Counted from the first letter of the stretch, positions 46,899 through 57,234 are shown. The stretch is DNA of 64,000 bases from Thiogranum sp. (GCA_030148775.1 JASBST010000003.1:22512-86511), one strand, 5' to 3'. Notes: generated by a model not told the origin, from the sequence alone. Numbers and translations: made by a program.

Positions 46899-47381
46899 AT
46901 GGGTCAAGTGCAACTGAACAAAAAAGTACCAACTTTCAAGGCCCCCGCCACGGGCGCGGGAAATTTCAGTCTGGCCGACGCCAAAGGCAAGAACTTGGTG
47001 ATCTACTTTTATCCCAAGGACAACACCCCCGGCTGTACGCGCGAAGGCCAGGACTTTCGCGCCCTTTACGCCAAATTCAAGCGCAACCAGACACTGGTAG
47101 TGGGCGTGTCGCGCGACAGCCTGGCCGCGCACGAGAAGTTCAGCGCCAAACAGGATTTCCCCTTTCCGCTGCTCTCCGACAGCGACGAAACCCTCTGCCG
47201 CCTGTTCGATGTCATCAAGGAAAAGAACCTGTACGGCAAAAAAGTCCTGGGCATAGAGCGCAGCACCTTTCTCATCGATGCCGCCGGCAAGTTGCGGCGC
47301 GAGTGGCGTAAGGTAAAAGTCGACGGTCATGTCGAGGAAGTCCTGGAAGCGGTGCGCGAACTCAACCGCGACGCCAAGTGA
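46899..47381 (+). CDS. bcp: thiol peroxidase PrxQ/Bcp
   Basis: A 160-residue thioredoxin-fold peroxiredoxin that reduces peroxides. The peroxidatic Cys46 is in NTPGCTREGQDF. In many Bcp proteins a resolving Cys follows five residues later (CTxEAC); here that position is Gln-Asp, and the only other Cys in range is Cys100 (DETLCRLF), a location used by another PrxQ subgroup. The ATG comes 4 bases after the gcvR stop. Confidence 0.93.
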   Translation: MGQVQLNKKVPTFKAPATGAGNFSLADAKGKNLVIYFYPKDNTPGCTREGQDFRALYAKFKRNQTLVVGVSRDSLAAHEKFSAKQDFPFPLLSDSDETLCRLFDVIKEKNLYGKKVLGIERSTFLIDAAGKLRREWRKVKVDGHVEEVLEAVRELNRDAK

Positions 47382-47420
47382 AACCCGCAGCCTTCCCGCC
47401 CGACGGGAAACGGTAGTCTC

Positions 47421-48833
47421 ATGTCGAAAACACAAACCAAACGGCTCTTTATTCTCGATACCAACGTTTTGATGCACGATCCGACCGCGCTGTTTCGCTT
47501 CCAGGAACACGACGTCTATCTGCCGATGGTGGTGCTGGAGGAAATGGACGCCGGCAAGAAGGGCCTGTCCGAGGTCGCGCGCAATGTGCGCCAGGTCAGC
47601 CGGTTCATCGACGAGATGATGCTGGCCGCCGGCGACGGGGCCATCGAGCAGGGCATCCCGCTCAACCCCCGCGGCCTGGTCGAAAATGAACTGGAGATCA
47701 GCAACCCGGGGCGCCTGTTTTTCCAGACCCACACCCTGAGCAGCGCGCTGCCCGAAGCACTGCCGGGCAACAAGCCGGATAACAATATCCTGGGCACGGC
47801 ACTGGCGCTGCAGGAAGAACATCCGCACGTCACCGTGACCCTGGTTTCCAAGGACATCAACCTGCGCATCAAGGCCAAGGTCCTTGGCATTCACGCGGAG
47901 GACTATTTCAACGACCAGGTGCTGGACGATGTCAATCTGCTGTTTTCCGGCACCACCGAACTGCCGGCCGACTTCTGGCAGGCGCACGGCGATACGCTGG
48001 AGTCCTGGCAGAAGGACGGGCGCAATTATTACCGCCTCAAGGGCCCCCTGGTGAAGTCGTGGAACCCCAACGAGTGCGTCTACATGCCGGAGGAGCACGG
48101 TTTCGAGGCGCTGGTGCGCGAGCGCGACGACGACAGCGCGGTGCTGGAGACCGCCATCGACTACCGCGGCTCGAAGCACACGGTGTGGGGCATCAACGCG
48201 CGCAATCGGGAGCAGAACTTCGCCCTCAACCTGCTGATGGATCCTGAGGTCGATTTCGTCAGCCTGGTCGGCACCGCCGGCACCGGTAAAACGTTGCTGG
48301 CACTGGCCGCCGGTCTCACCCAGACACTGGAGGAAAACCGCTACAAGGAAATCATCATGACGCGCGTCACGGTGCCGGTGGGCGAGGACATCGGTTTTCT
48401 ACCGGGTACCGAGGAAGAGAAGATGACCCCCTGGATGGGCGCGCTGATGGACAACCTGGAGGTGCTGACGCGCTCGGAGGTTGGCGGCGACTGGGGCCGC
48501 GCCGCGACCAATGACCTGCTCAGCAACCGTATCAAGATCCGCTCGATGAATTTCATGCGCGGGCGCACTTTTCTGAACAAATACCTGATTCTCGACGAAG
48601 CGCAGAATCTGACGCCGAAACAGATGAAGACCCTGATCACCCGCGCCGGCCCCGGCACCAAGGTGATCTGCCTGGGCAACGTGGGCCAGATCGACACCCC
48701 CTACATCACCGAGACCAGCTCCGGTCTGACCTATGTGGTCGACCGCTTCAAGGGCTGGGCCCACAGCGGACACATCATCCTCAAGAGCGGCGAGCGCTCG
48801 CGCCTGGCTGATTACGCCTCGGAGGCGCTATGA
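47421..48833 (+). CDS. phoH: PIN-PhoH family ATPase/ribonuclease
   Basis: A 470-residue protein with an N-terminal PIN nuclease domain (about 8-150, FILDTNVLMHDP with later acidic residues in SKDINLRIKAK) and a C-terminal PhoH helicase-like ATPase (about 255-460) with Walker A GTAGTGKT (about 284-291) and Walker B YLILDEAQNL. Such PhoH2-type proteins unwind and cleave RNA. It lies after gcvR-bcp in the same direction. Confidence 0.9.
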   Translation: MSKTQTKRLFILDTNVLMHDPTALFRFQEHDVYLPMVVLEEMDAGKKGLSEVARNVRQVSRFIDEMMLAAGDGAIEQGIPLNPRGLVENELEISNPGRLFFQTHTLSSALPEALPGNKPDNNILGTALALQEEHPHVTVTLVSKDINLRIKAKVLGIHAEDYFNDQVLDDVNLLFSGTTELPADFWQAHGDTLESWQKDGRNYYRLKGPLVKSWNPNECVYMPEEHGFEALVRERDDDSAVLETAIDYRGSKHTVWGINARNREQNFALNLLMDPEVDFVSLVGTAGTGKTLLALAAGLTQTLEENRYKEIIMTRVTVPVGEDIGFLPGTEEEKMTPWMGALMDNLEVLTRSEVGGDWGRAATNDLLSNRIKIRSMNFMRGRTFLNKYLILDEAQNLTPKQMKTLITRAGPGTKVICLGNVGQIDTPYITETSSGLTYVVDRFKGWAHSGHIILKSGERSRLADYASEAL

Positions 48834-48864
48834 GAGCGACCCGTCCGGCGCCGGCCGCGCCGCT

Positions 48865-49950
48865 TCAACCAGCCGCGCCCTGCTGATCGCCGGGCGGCGG
48901 CAGCGGTGCCGGGCGCGGCCAGACGCGCATCACCGCCTTGACCAGGGTGGCCAGCGGAATGGCGAAAAACACCCCCCAGAAACCCCACAGACCGCCGAAC
49001 ACCAGCACAGCCAGAATGATGGCCACCGGGTGCAGATTGACCACTTCCGAGAACAACAGCGGCACCAGCACATTGCCGTCCAGCGCCTGAATCACGCCGT
49101 AGGCGACCAGGACGTACCAGAACTCGGGCGTCCAACCCCACTGGAAAAAGGCGATGGCGGCGATCGGCAGGGTGACCGCGGCGGCACCTATATAGGGGAT
49201 GACCACCGAGAAGGCCACCAGGGTCGCCAGCAATACGGCGTACTGCAAGCCCATGAACAGGAAGGTCAGGTAGGTGACCACGCCGACGATGAGAATCTCC
49301 CAGATCTTGCCGCGCACATAATTGGCGATCTGACCATTGACCTCCTGCCAGACGCTGGCGCTCAGCGCCCGGTCGCGCGGCAGATAACCGCTCAGCCAGG
49401 CGATGATGCGCTGCTTGTCCTTGAGGAAAAAGAACACCAGCACCGGCACCAGGATCAGGTACACCAGCAGCGTGATAATCCCTACCACCGAGGCTACCGA
49501 CATGGTAACCACGCGCTGGCCCAGGCTGGCCAGCTCGGCGCGGATGGCGTTCATCAGATCCTGCACCTGGGCCTGGCTGATCAGGTCGGGATAGCGCGAC
49601 GGCAGGCGCATGATCGCCTCCTGCCCGGCGCTGATGATATTGGGCAACTGGTTGAACAACTGGGTCACCTGATAGGACAGGCGCGGCAGCAGCCACAACA
49701 GCGCAAAGGCCAGAAACAGCATGAAAATGATGAACACCGCCGCCACCGCCAGCAGCCGCGGAATACCGCGCGCCTGCAGCGTGCTCACCAGGCCGTCGAG
49801 CAGATAGGCCAGCACCAGCGCCGCCAGCACCGGCGCCAACATGTTGCCCAGCGTGATCACGATGAGAAAACCCGCGATCAGCAACAGCGCCAGAATCACC
49901 GCCTGCGGATCGGCGAAAAAACGCTGAAACCAAGCGCGGATCACCTGCAT
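48865..49950 (-). CDS. AI-2E family (PerM-type) transporter
   Basis: A 361-residue protein with about seven or eight transmembrane helices and a central amphipathic region, matching the PerM/YdiK/TqsA family. Conserved stretches are VILALLLIAGFLIVITLGN at the start and AALVAFSVVIPYIGAAAVTLPI in the second half. Substrate unknown; relatives export autoinducer-2 or other compounds, or exchange ions. Its ATG overlaps the stop of the preceding gene. Confidence 0.85.
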   Translation of the reverse strand: MQVIRAWFQRFFADPQAVILALLLIAGFLIVITLGNMLAPVLAALVLAYLLDGLVSTLQARGIPRLLAVAAVFIIFMLFLAFALLWLLPRLSYQVTQLFNQLPNIISAGQEAIMRLPSRYPDLISQAQVQDLMNAIRAELASLGQRVVTMSVASVVGIITLLVYLILVPVLVFFFLKDKQRIIAWLSGYLPRDRALSASVWQEVNGQIANYVRGKIWEILIVGVVTYLTFLFMGLQYAVLLATLVAFSVVIPYIGAAAVTLPIAAIAFFQWGWTPEFWYVLVAYGVIQALDGNVLVPLLFSEVVNLHPVAIILAVLVFGGLWGFWGVFFAIPLATLVKAVMRVWPRPAPLPPPGDQQGAAG

Positions 49951-50339
49951 CAGCCGTCCCCGCCCCGCGTGAGCTGGCGATACTGGTCGGCGAACGCCTG
50001 TTCGAGTTCGTCGATCACCTCGGCGGCCTCGCGGCCGTGCAGCACGTGCTGGGTCACCAGATCGGAGGTCATGCCGAGCATTTTCTTTTTATCCAGCATA
50101 AAATAGGTCTTCGACAGCCGCTTGACCGCGGCCACCACCTTTTCCTCCCCAGGCCGGGGGATATCCTCCGGCGGCGGAATTTCGGCGGCCTCAGGCGGCG
50201 GCGCGGCCGGCGCCAGACCCTGGCCCGGCATGCCAGCACGGCTGTGGAGGAATTCGGCAAAGCGCGTCAGCGCCTCGATATCGGCGGCGGGAAGCGCATC
50301 GAGCAACTGCAGCAACGCGTCTTTTTGTTGTGGCGTCAT
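49950..50339 (-). CDS. conserved small protein of unknown function
   Basis: A 129-residue soluble protein: a helical start (MTPQQKDALLQLLDALPAAD), a Pro-rich linker (about 45-65) and a helical end (AAEVIDELEQAFADQYRQL). No domain recognised. Overlaps the transporter start in ATGA and begins 8 bases after the LysR gene, so the three appear to form one unit. Confidence 0.6.
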   Translation of the reverse strand: MTPQQKDALLQLLDALPAADIEALTRFAEFLHSRAGMPGQGLAPAAPPPEAAEIPPPEDIPRPGEEKVVAAVKRLSKTYFMLDKKKMLGMTSDLVTQHVLHGREAAEVIDELEQAFADQYRQLTRGGDG

Positions 50340-50347
50340 GCCACGCT

Positions 50348-51256
50348 TTATACAACTTCGGGGTGCGCTTTGCAGTAGTTTCGCGCGAATTCCAGCAGCT
50401 CATCCATGGCACGATGGCGGAATTTCTGTTTCTGGTGGACAAAGGAGAAGGGCCGCTCCAGGCTGGGGTCCAGTATCAGCGAGACCAGGGTGCCGAGCTT
50501 GAGCTCCTTTTGCACCGTCGCCGATGACATGATGGAGACCCCCATGCCGGCCTCGACCGCGCCCTTGATGGACTCCGGGCTGCCCAATTCCATGGTCAGG
50601 TTGACCTGCGCGCTGTTCACCCCCTGCTCGTTCATATACTCGGCGATCACCTCGCGGGTGCCGGAACCTTCCTCGCGGCAGATATAGGGATAGTCGAGCA
50701 GCTCCTGGATGTTGACCGAACCGCGCCCCGCCAGCGGGTGCTGGGGCGCCACCACCGCCACCAACTTGTCGACCCGGCAGACTTCGACCACCAGGTTCTT
50801 GTTCATCACCGGTGATTCCACCACACCCAGGTCGATGACATTGTTTTCCACCATATTGACGATGCCGTCGGAATTCGACACCTTGAGCTGCACGTTGACA
50901 TCGGGATATTTCTTTTTGAAATCGCCCAGCAGCGCCGGCAGCATGTACTCGGCGATGGTGGTGCTGGCGCCCAGCATCAGCACCCCGCTGACATCGCCGG
51001 TCATTTCGCGTACCGCGCTCTCCATTTCCGAGTACAGCTCGAAAATTCTGTCGGAGTATTCGTAGACGCGCTTGCCGGCCTCGGTGAGGCTGATGCGGTT
51101 GTGGGTACGATCGAACAGGCGGGTGTTGAAATGCTCTTCCAGCTGGCGCACCTGGAAGGTCACTGCCGGTTGGGTCATGTGCAGCGATTCCGCGGCCTTG
51201 GTGAAACTCAACAGCCGCGCGACTGTGTGGAAAACCTGCAATCTCCGATCTGCCAT
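50348..51256 (-). CDS. LysR-type transcriptional regulator
   Basis: A 302-residue regulator with an N-terminal winged helix (RRLQVFHTVARLLSFTKAAE and TQPAVTFQVRQLEEHF, about 4-60) and a substrate-binding domain (about 90-295) typical of LysR proteins. Its sequence is nearest by eye to CysL/CbbR-like members, which sense sulfur or carbon metabolites, but the ligand cannot be named. Encoded just upstream of the small protein and the AI-2E-type transporter. Confidence 0.85.
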   Translation of the reverse strand: MADRRLQVFHTVARLLSFTKAAESLHMTQPAVTFQVRQLEEHFNTRLFDRTHNRISLTEAGKRVYEYSDRIFELYSEMESAVREMTGDVSGVLMLGASTTIAEYMLPALLGDFKKKYPDVNVQLKVSNSDGIVNMVENNVIDLGVVESPVMNKNLVVEVCRVDKLVAVVAPQHPLAGRGSVNIQELLDYPYICREEGSGTREVIAEYMNEQGVNSAQVNLTMELGSPESIKGAVEAGMGVSIMSSATVQKELKLGTLVSLILDPSLERPFSFVHQKQKFRHRAMDELLEFARNYCKAHPEVV

Positions 51257-51453
51257 ACCTGCTGACTCTGACGTGCTGTGCCGCGGCGCCGGGGTGGCAC
51301 CCTGCCGATAACTTTAGATCCAATAAAAAATATTGATCAGGGCGGGAACCATACAGGAGTAAACGGATTTTTGCATGCTTTTTGTCCGTCGAAACTCGCA
51401 CGGACGAAAGCCGGGCGGCAAACCGCCCGGCTGGAAGCGCCGATGCGGCTGAA

Positions 51454-52632
51454 TCAGACTTTGAACCGGGCCATCAACACCTGCTGCTCGGAAGCCAGCC
51501 GGGCCAGCTCCTCGCTGGCCTGGGCAGTCTGCTGCGCGCCCTCGGCCGAACGGTCGGCCACCTCGCGGATATTGTTCATATTGGTCTGCATTTCCGCCGC
51601 CACCGCGCTCTGTTCCTCGGCGGCGCTGGCGATCACAGTGTTCATATCGTTGATGGCCGAGATCGAACCGGCGATCATGCCCAGCGATTCGGCAGCTTTC
51701 TCCACCAGATCCGAGCTCTGTTGCGCCTTGCCCTGGGCACCCTGCATGACCTTGACCGCGTTGCCGGCGCCGCTTTGCAGGCGCAGTATCATGTCCTGGA
51801 TCTCCTGGGTGGACTGCTGGGTGCGGCTGGCCAAGGTGCGCACCTCGTCGGCCACCACCGCAAACCCGCGCCCCTGTTCGCCGGCGCGGGCCGCTTCAAT
51901 GGCGGCATTGAGCGCCAGCAGGTTGGTCTGTTCGGCGATGCCGCGGATCACATCGAGTACCGAGCCGATATTCTCGCTTTCTTCTTCCAGATTGCGGATC
52001 ACCATGGCGGCGGAATCCACCTCGCTGACCAGGGCCTCTATGCCACCGATCGCCTCGGTCGCCACCAGCGCCCCACTTTTGGCTTCGCTGTCGGCGTTCT
52101 GTGCCGCGTGCGAGGCGTCGGCGGCGTTGCGCGCCACTTCCTGCACCGTGGTCGTCATCTGGTTCATGGCCGAAGCGATACTGTCGATCTCCATCTGCTG
52201 CGCCTTGACGCCACGACTGGTCTCGTCGGTGATGGTCGATGTCTGCTCCGCGGCCGCGGCCAATTGGGTGGTGACGCCGGTGATCTGCCCGATCATATCG
52301 CGCAGATTGGCCGCCATCTGGTTGAAGGCGTCGATGATCTCACCGATCAGATCGGCGCTGCGCATCTCGCAGGTCTGCGAAATATCGTTGTGACTGATAG
52401 CGTGGGCAATCTCGGAAATGCGTTTCAAACGCAGCACCAGCATGACATGGACCAGACCGTACATAGCCAGCCCGCAACTCACGCCCGCGACGAGGCTGGT
52501 GGCGAAAAACCAGCCGTACATGCCGTCTTTCCATTCGACAAACAAATCCGTGATCAGCGGAAACACGCCGCCCAGCACCAGGCCGAAAGAAACACATGCG
52601 ATGAGTAGATTGCGGAGGATGCTAGGTTTCAT
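51454..52632 (-). CDS. methyl-accepting chemotaxis protein without large sensor domain
   Basis: A 392-residue chemoreceptor with two membrane helices close together (about 8-28 and 42-66), a very short periplasmic loop, a HAMP-like segment (about 67-120) and the signalling domain with [21 protein letters not shown]. The lack of a periplasmic domain suggests sensing of an intracellular or membrane state such as redox. A FliA-type promoter lies upstream. Confidence 0.88.
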   Translation of the reverse strand: MKPSILRNLLIACVSFGLVLGGVFPLITDLFVEWKDGMYGWFFATSLVAGVSCGLAMYGLVHVMLVLRLKRISEIAHAISHNDISQTCEMRSADLIGEIIDAFNQMAANLRDMIGQITGVTTQLAAAAEQTSTITDETSRGVKAQQMEIDSIASAMNQMTTTVQEVARNAADASHAAQNADSEAKSGALVATEAIGGIEALVSEVDSAAMVIRNLEEESENIGSVLDVIRGIAEQTNLLALNAAIEAARAGEQGRGFAVVADEVRTLASRTQQSTQEIQDMILRLQSGAGNAVKVMQGAQGKAQQSSDLVEKAAESLGMIAGSISAINDMNTVIASAAEEQSAVAAEMQTNMNNIREVADRSAEGAQQTAQASEELARLASEQQVLMARFKV

Positions 52633-52703
52633 AGAAGTCTCGCTTAACTCCTTAGGGGAGATTGTGACGGCCCTGTTCCGACAGGCCTTTCGGTTACTTC
52701 ACT

Positions 52704-52730
52704 ATTACGGCAAAAACCGGCCGGGCTTAA
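52704..52730 (-). promoter_or_regulatory. FliA (sigma-28) type promoter of the second chemoreceptor
   Basis: On the minus strand TTAA-N15-GCCGTAAT, against TAAA-N15-GCCGATAA, with exactly consensus spacing. It lies about 75 bases ahead of the ATG. Confidence 0.5.
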
Positions 52731-52926
52731 GTTTTGTGACCAAGCTCTCTTTTCCCTGGGCGGACGCCGCAAAGGAGCGGGCGCCAAGGCCGCCAGAGCG
52801 CGGTTGGCAACGGCAGGCGTCGGTGCCCCGCGACCCGTGTGTAGCGGCCGTTACGCCGCTGACCTTGATGGGGTTTCAGCGCCCCGGACGACCGCGCCGG
52901 AAACCGGTCCGGTGCTGGCGATGAGC

Positions 52927-52949
52927 AAAAAAACCCCGCCGAGGCGGGG
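52927..52949 (-). terminator. intrinsic terminator of the DUF302-like gene
   Basis: On the minus strand CCCCGC-CTCG-GCGGGG is followed by seven T, 25 bases past the stop codon. Confidence 0.8.
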
Positions 52950-52973
52950 CAATAATACTTTATTCACAATGGC

Positions 52974-53909
52974 TTACTGATCGGAACCGCCGGCGGCTTC
53001 GGTCAGCGCCTTCTGGATGGCATTGGGGCTGGCCATCAGCTTCATGAAGCTGTTGGAACCCATCATCTTCAGATCCGGGTAATGCACCGCCATACGGAAG
53101 CGCATGTGCAGAGCCACCACCTTGTTGCCATCGACCATGATTTCATAAGGTAGGTAGGCCGTCCCCTTCAATTCGGCAAAATCGACCACGCTCATGATAT
53201 GCCGCTCATCCATGTCCTCGTCGCCGTCTTCCGGAGCGCGGCGCGCAACACCGAAGACCGTCACATTGCCCGGCAGATCCAGCCGGTATACCTTGGTCAC
53301 ACCGCCCACGCCGGCGGCAAGATTTTTCTCCAGGGTGTCGACCGCCTTTTTGTGCGAATCGTATTCGGCCAGTTTATAGACGTCGTCGAAGTACTCCATG
53401 CCGAAGGTGTAATGATACTTGCGCAGTTTACGCGCGGTCAGGCCACGATCGGAACCGAACGTCTCCTGCGCGCCCAACGCACCTTTCAGCGCTTCGTTGA
53501 CGCCGTTGAGATCCGACTTCAGACGATAGGCATTGGCGATATACAACGGGTTGGCATAGGACACCTGCACATCGTCGCCCACTTGCGTGACCGCCACCCG
53601 CAAGGGCGCGGCAAAACCGCCGTACTCGCTCATGCCGGCGACTTTCTTCAGCTCGTCGTTGGTCACCACGATCACTTCGGCGTTATCCACGAAAGTATTC
53701 GAGTACGGGCTGTACGAGCCCAGAATCTGGAAACCCGCCCCCGTCAGCGCCGCCTTGGTCTCCTGCACCTTGGTGGCAAAATCCGCCGGCCCCTTGCTCG
53801 CCAGCACGAACGGCTTGAAACGCTCCGCCGCCTGCACACCGCCGGCCAGCGGCAACAGCAGCGCGGCCGTCAACATGAACAGCGTCGTTATTCGTTTAAT
53901 CATAGTCAT
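52974..53909 (-). CDS. DUF302-like secreted protein
   Basis: A 311-residue exported protein (signal peptide about 1-27) with an alpha/beta arrangement resembling DUF302: FATKVQETKAALTGAGFQIL followed by a strand NAEVIVVTN, then a second half with VDTLEKNLAAGVGGVTKVYR. No catalytic motif. GGAGAGAG precedes the ATG. It lies beside two FadL-type porins, and may be part of an envelope system for hydrophobic or sulfur substrates, but that is speculation. Confidence 0.6.
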   Translation of the reverse strand: MTMIKRITTLFMLTAALLLPLAGGVQAAERFKPFVLASKGPADFATKVQETKAALTGAGFQILGSYSPYSNTFVDNAEVIVVTNDELKKVAGMSEYGGFAAPLRVAVTQVGDDVQVSYANPLYIANAYRLKSDLNGVNEALKGALGAQETFGSDRGLTARKLRKYHYTFGMEYFDDVYKLAEYDSHKKAVDTLEKNLAAGVGGVTKVYRLDLPGNVTVFGVARRAPEDGDEDMDERHIMSVVDFAELKGTAYLPYEIMVDGNKVVALHMRFRMAVHYPDLKMMGSNSFMKLMASPNAIQKALTEAAGGSDQ

Positions 53910-54064
53910 TTCTCTCTCCTCAGTCCTCGGGTGGATAAAACCCCGGGGAATTTTATTAAAAGTGTTTGCGACTTTCGACTGCGTATTTACTTCAAAAATG
54001 CGGAAGGGCCACGGCGAGGCGCGGCCCTTCTGCGAGGTACATCAGGTTTGTCTGGCCAAGGACA

Positions 54065-55561
54065 TCAGAAGCGCATGCCGTAGCTGACTTCGAGCGCGTT
54101 CTGGTACATGTCGTTTTTAGCGGTATAGCTGAACCCGGAAGAACTCTGATAGGTATACTCGACATCGTTACGCAATGCATGCATGTACGTCACGGTAACC
54201 TCGCTGTCCGCACTCAGACTGCGGGTAAAACCTGCCGTGATGTGCTTCTCCACAACCGCCGGAGCAAGCACATTGAACAACGCCTGGTCGTCGTCATAGG
54301 GAACCTGGCCATAGTTGAAGCCCGCGCGGAACGTCCAGTCGCTGTTGTAGGCATAGTTGACACCTACCTTGTAGACCCAGATGTCATCCCAGCCGAAACC
54401 CCAACCGTCGTTGCTGCCCAGCGGATTGGAAACCAACGACGGATCACCGACCAACGCGCCGGTAAAGGCACCGAAGAACTCATCGGCCGTCGGACCCTTG
54501 TTGGCGATGGCTTTGACGTCGCCGTACAGAATACGCGTCACATCGGCGGCGATCGTCAGGCTAGGTGTCGCATTGAAGGCGATACCGGCGCCGAAAGTCG
54601 CCGGTATATCGAAGTCGCCCTGCTCCGCGAACAGGCCGGAGTACTTCTTGAACTTGTCCATGTAGATCTTGGAGCGCGCCATGGCGCCGATGGAGACGGG
54701 ACCGAAGGTGCCCAGATAACCAATCTGCGCCCCGAAACCGTAAGCGTCGTCGTTGCCGTTATTAGTGACCTTTCCGGGGTCGGAAGAAAACGCCTGGAAC
54801 AATCCGAGGCCGTAAGCCCTGAAGGTCTGATAGCCGATCACTGGCGAGAAACCGATGGACTGATTTTCAGTGAACTTGTAAGCCACGGTAGGAGTTATAA
54901 GAACCTGGCCCAGATTGACGCCTAACGAAGGACCGGTATTCGGGTTCATATATAAATTGGCCACATTGGGATCCAACACCGACGCTGGAACCGGAGGGCC
55001 GAAGGCGCCTGCTTCCAGCGCACCGGCAAAGCCCGAAGGGCCTGGCTGAAAGGTGGCGGTACTGGTATCGCCAACGACAGGGGCAAATGCCGAGGTAAAG
55101 ATATTTCCTGTACCGGAATCGGCGTCACCGTAACGGGTGTTCATTCCGCCATTACCCGTTACCGCCATGCCAAAGGAGACGCGGTCGGACCAAGCTTTGG
55201 CAATACCGAAATGAGGAATAAAAAAAGCGTTGGAGCGGCTTTTTTCGCTGGAGACCCCACCCTGTCGCGGGCCCGCGCCAAGATCCGGTACAGCGATATT
55301 GCTCGCGTCCACCTCACCCGATCGCTTCGGTTTAAACAGTTCCACGCCAGCATCGAAGCGACTGCCCACCCCCGAAATTGCCGCCGGATTAACAGCTGCG
55401 GCCATCGCATCCTGACCAAAGGCAATACCCGCCCCCGCCATGCCGCGGTTTTTCGAGCCCGCGCCGATCTTGAAATATCCATTGGTGGCCTGGGCCAGCG
55501 GCGAAGCCAGAAGCGACGCCACGGCCAATGACGTCAGCGTATGTTTCAGCGTACCTTTCAT
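54065..55561 (-). CDS. FadL/OmpP1-type outer membrane protein
   Basis: A 498-residue beta-barrel protein with a signal peptide (about 1-25) and the FadL family N-terminal hatch: ATNGYFKIGAGSKNRGMAGAGIAFGQDAMA-type sequence (about 25-54) and VNPAAISGVGSRFD. It ends in a C-terminal Phe (VSYGMRF), the usual outer-membrane assembly signal. Likely imports hydrophobic compounds. The start at 55561 has GAGGAA upstream. Confidence 0.88.
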   Translation of the reverse strand: MKGTLKHTLTSLAVASLLASPLAQATNGYFKIGAGSKNRGMAGAGIAFGQDAMAAAVNPAAISGVGSRFDAGVELFKPKRSGEVDASNIAVPDLGAGPRQGGVSSEKSRSNAFFIPHFGIAKAWSDRVSFGMAVTGNGGMNTRYGDADSGTGNIFTSAFAPVVGDTSTATFQPGPSGFAGALEAGAFGPPVPASVLDPNVANLYMNPNTGPSLGVNLGQVLITPTVAYKFTENQSIGFSPVIGYQTFRAYGLGLFQAFSSDPGKVTNNGNDDAYGFGAQIGYLGTFGPVSIGAMARSKIYMDKFKKYSGLFAEQGDFDIPATFGAGIAFNATPSLTIAADVTRILYGDVKAIANKGPTADEFFGAFTGALVGDPSLVSNPLGSNDGWGFGWDDIWVYKVGVNYAYNSDWTFRAGFNYGQVPYDDDQALFNVLAPAVVEKHITAGFTRSLSADSEVTVTYMHALRNDVEYTYQSSSGFSYTAKNDMYQNALEVSYGMRF

Positions 55562-55867
55562 AGTTCCATTCCTCGTGTCCGTAGTGTTCAAAATGTCCCC
55601 TTTATCTCTTATCTCTCTTTGTAGTTGTAAATATGCAACACATACTTGGGGATTAACCACAAAGATGTAATACAACGCACTGTAATGTCAATCACATAAT
55701 GACTCCAAAGCAAAATACATGCCTGTATTTATATATCAGCAATCCCTAATACTTAGCTGTCTTTCTTAACAGACCACTGAAGCCCGGTTGCACTTGAGCT
55801 GGCGCACTTATCGGCAGTATCCTGAATCTCCGTAGCAGCGACACAACAGGCGAGGGAGGAACCTCCG
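55562..55867. other. AT-rich divergent promoter region between two FadL-type genes
   Basis: These 306 bases are clearly richer in A and T than their surroundings and hold no gene. They must contain both divergent promoters; no motif was assigned with confidence. Confidence 0.5.
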
Positions 55868-57226
55868 ATGAGGCAACAAGATGTCAAACTTTCGGCGCTC
55901 GGTTGGCTGGGTGGCGGAATTCTGGCCGTCTGCGCCACCCAGAGCTTTGCCGCCGGCTTTGCCCTGATCGAGCAGAGCGCCAGACAGACGGGCAACGCCT
56001 ACGCCGGCGGCGCGGCCTCGGCCAATGACGCCTCGACGCTTTATTTCAACCCGGCGGGCATCACCCGCCTGCCGACCCAGGTGGTGGGCGCGCTGCACTA
56101 TGTCACGCCTTCGGCCGACTTCAGTGGCAACGCCACGGACATCTTCGGCAACCCGGTATCCGGCGGTAACGGCGGCGATGCCGGCCAGCCCGGGTTGATC
56201 CCCAACTTTTATATCACCGCCCCGTTGGGAAGCGGCCTGTACGCCGGCCTGGGCGTCACCGCGCCGTTCGCCTTGTCGACCAAATACGACGCCGACTGGA
56301 AAGGCCGTTACATGGCGATCGAGTCGGAAGTGCACACCGTCAATTTCAACCCCAGCGTCGCTTATCGCATCAATCCGCGCTGGTCGCTGGGCGCAGGCGT
56401 GAGCCTGCAATACATCGAGGCCAAACTGACCCAGGCGGTCGACCAGGGCAGCCTGTGCGCGCCCACCCAGGCGCAGCTGCAGGCCAGCGGGGTGCCGGGC
56501 GCCGACCCGGCCAACTGCGCCGGCCTCACGCCCCAGGGCAACGACGGTCTGGCGCAAGTGAAGGGCGACAACTGGGCAGGCGGCTTCAATGTGGGATTGC
56601 TGTACGAACCGAGCGCACAGACGCGCGTGGGTTTGAGTTACCGCTCGGGCATCAAGCAGCAGTTGACGGGCAATGCGCGCTTCAGCGGCATCGTGCCGCA
56701 GTTCTCCAACTTCGGGATTTTCGTGCCGACCAGCGCGACCGCCTCGGCCGACCTGCCGGCGAACGCCTCGCTCAGTGTGTGGCACGACCTCAACACCCGC
56801 TGGTCGCTGATGGCCGACGCCACCTGGACCGGCTGGAGCAGCTTCGACGAATTGCGCATCGGTTACGCTTCGTTCCAGCCCGACACGGTGATCGACGAAA
56901 GCTGGAACAACTCGATGCGTTATGCCGTGGGCCTGGATTATCGCTACAACGGCAAGTGGACGTTTCGCGCCGGTACCGCCTACGACGAATCGCCGATCCC
57001 CAACAGCCGCCGCCGCACGGCGCGCATTCCCGGTGAGGACCGAATCTGGGCGTCACTGGGCGTCGGCTATCGCTTCAGTCCGTCGCTCGCGCTGGATCTG
57101 GGTTATGCCCATCTGTTCGTGGACGATCCGAAAATCAACGAAACCTCGAGCAACGCCGGCACCCTGAGCGGCGAGTACGATACGACGGTGGATATTGTCA
57201 GTGCGCAGATAGTCTGGAATCTGTGA
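55868..57226 (+). CDS. second FadL/OmpP1-type outer membrane protein
   Basis: A 452-residue relative of the divergent neighbour: signal peptide (about 1-28), the hatch stretch GFALIEQSARQTGNAYAGGA and STLYFNPAGITRL, and repeated amphipathic strands with YRSGIKQQLTGNARF-type sequence. It is closer to the classic FadL/OMPP1 form. C-terminal residues VSAQIVWNL. Good ribosome-binding site GGGAGGAA. Both are probable transporters of long-chain or aromatic hydrophobic molecules. Confidence 0.9.
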   Translation: MRQQDVKLSALGWLGGGILAVCATQSFAAGFALIEQSARQTGNAYAGGAASANDASTLYFNPAGITRLPTQVVGALHYVTPSADFSGNATDIFGNPVSGGNGGDAGQPGLIPNFYITAPLGSGLYAGLGVTAPFALSTKYDADWKGRYMAIESEVHTVNFNPSVAYRINPRWSLGAGVSLQYIEAKLTQAVDQGSLCAPTQAQLQASGVPGADPANCAGLTPQGNDGLAQVKGDNWAGGFNVGLLYEPSAQTRVGLSYRSGIKQQLTGNARFSGIVPQFSNFGIFVPTSATASADLPANASLSVWHDLNTRWSLMADATWTGWSSFDELRIGYASFQPDTVIDESWNNSMRYAVGLDYRYNGKWTFRAGTAYDESPIPNSRRRTARIPGEDRIWASLGVGYRFSPSLALDLGYAHLFVDDPKINETSSNAGTLSGEYDTTVDIVSAQIVWNL

Positions 57227-57234
57227 CTTTCAAC

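Larger units (their letters stand above)
52633..52973. other. intergenic region between chemoreceptor and DUF302-like gene
   Basis: About 340 bases with no convincing gene. It contains the chemoreceptor's FliA-type promoter (52704-52730) and the terminator of the neighbouring gene (52927-52949). Confidence 0.6.
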
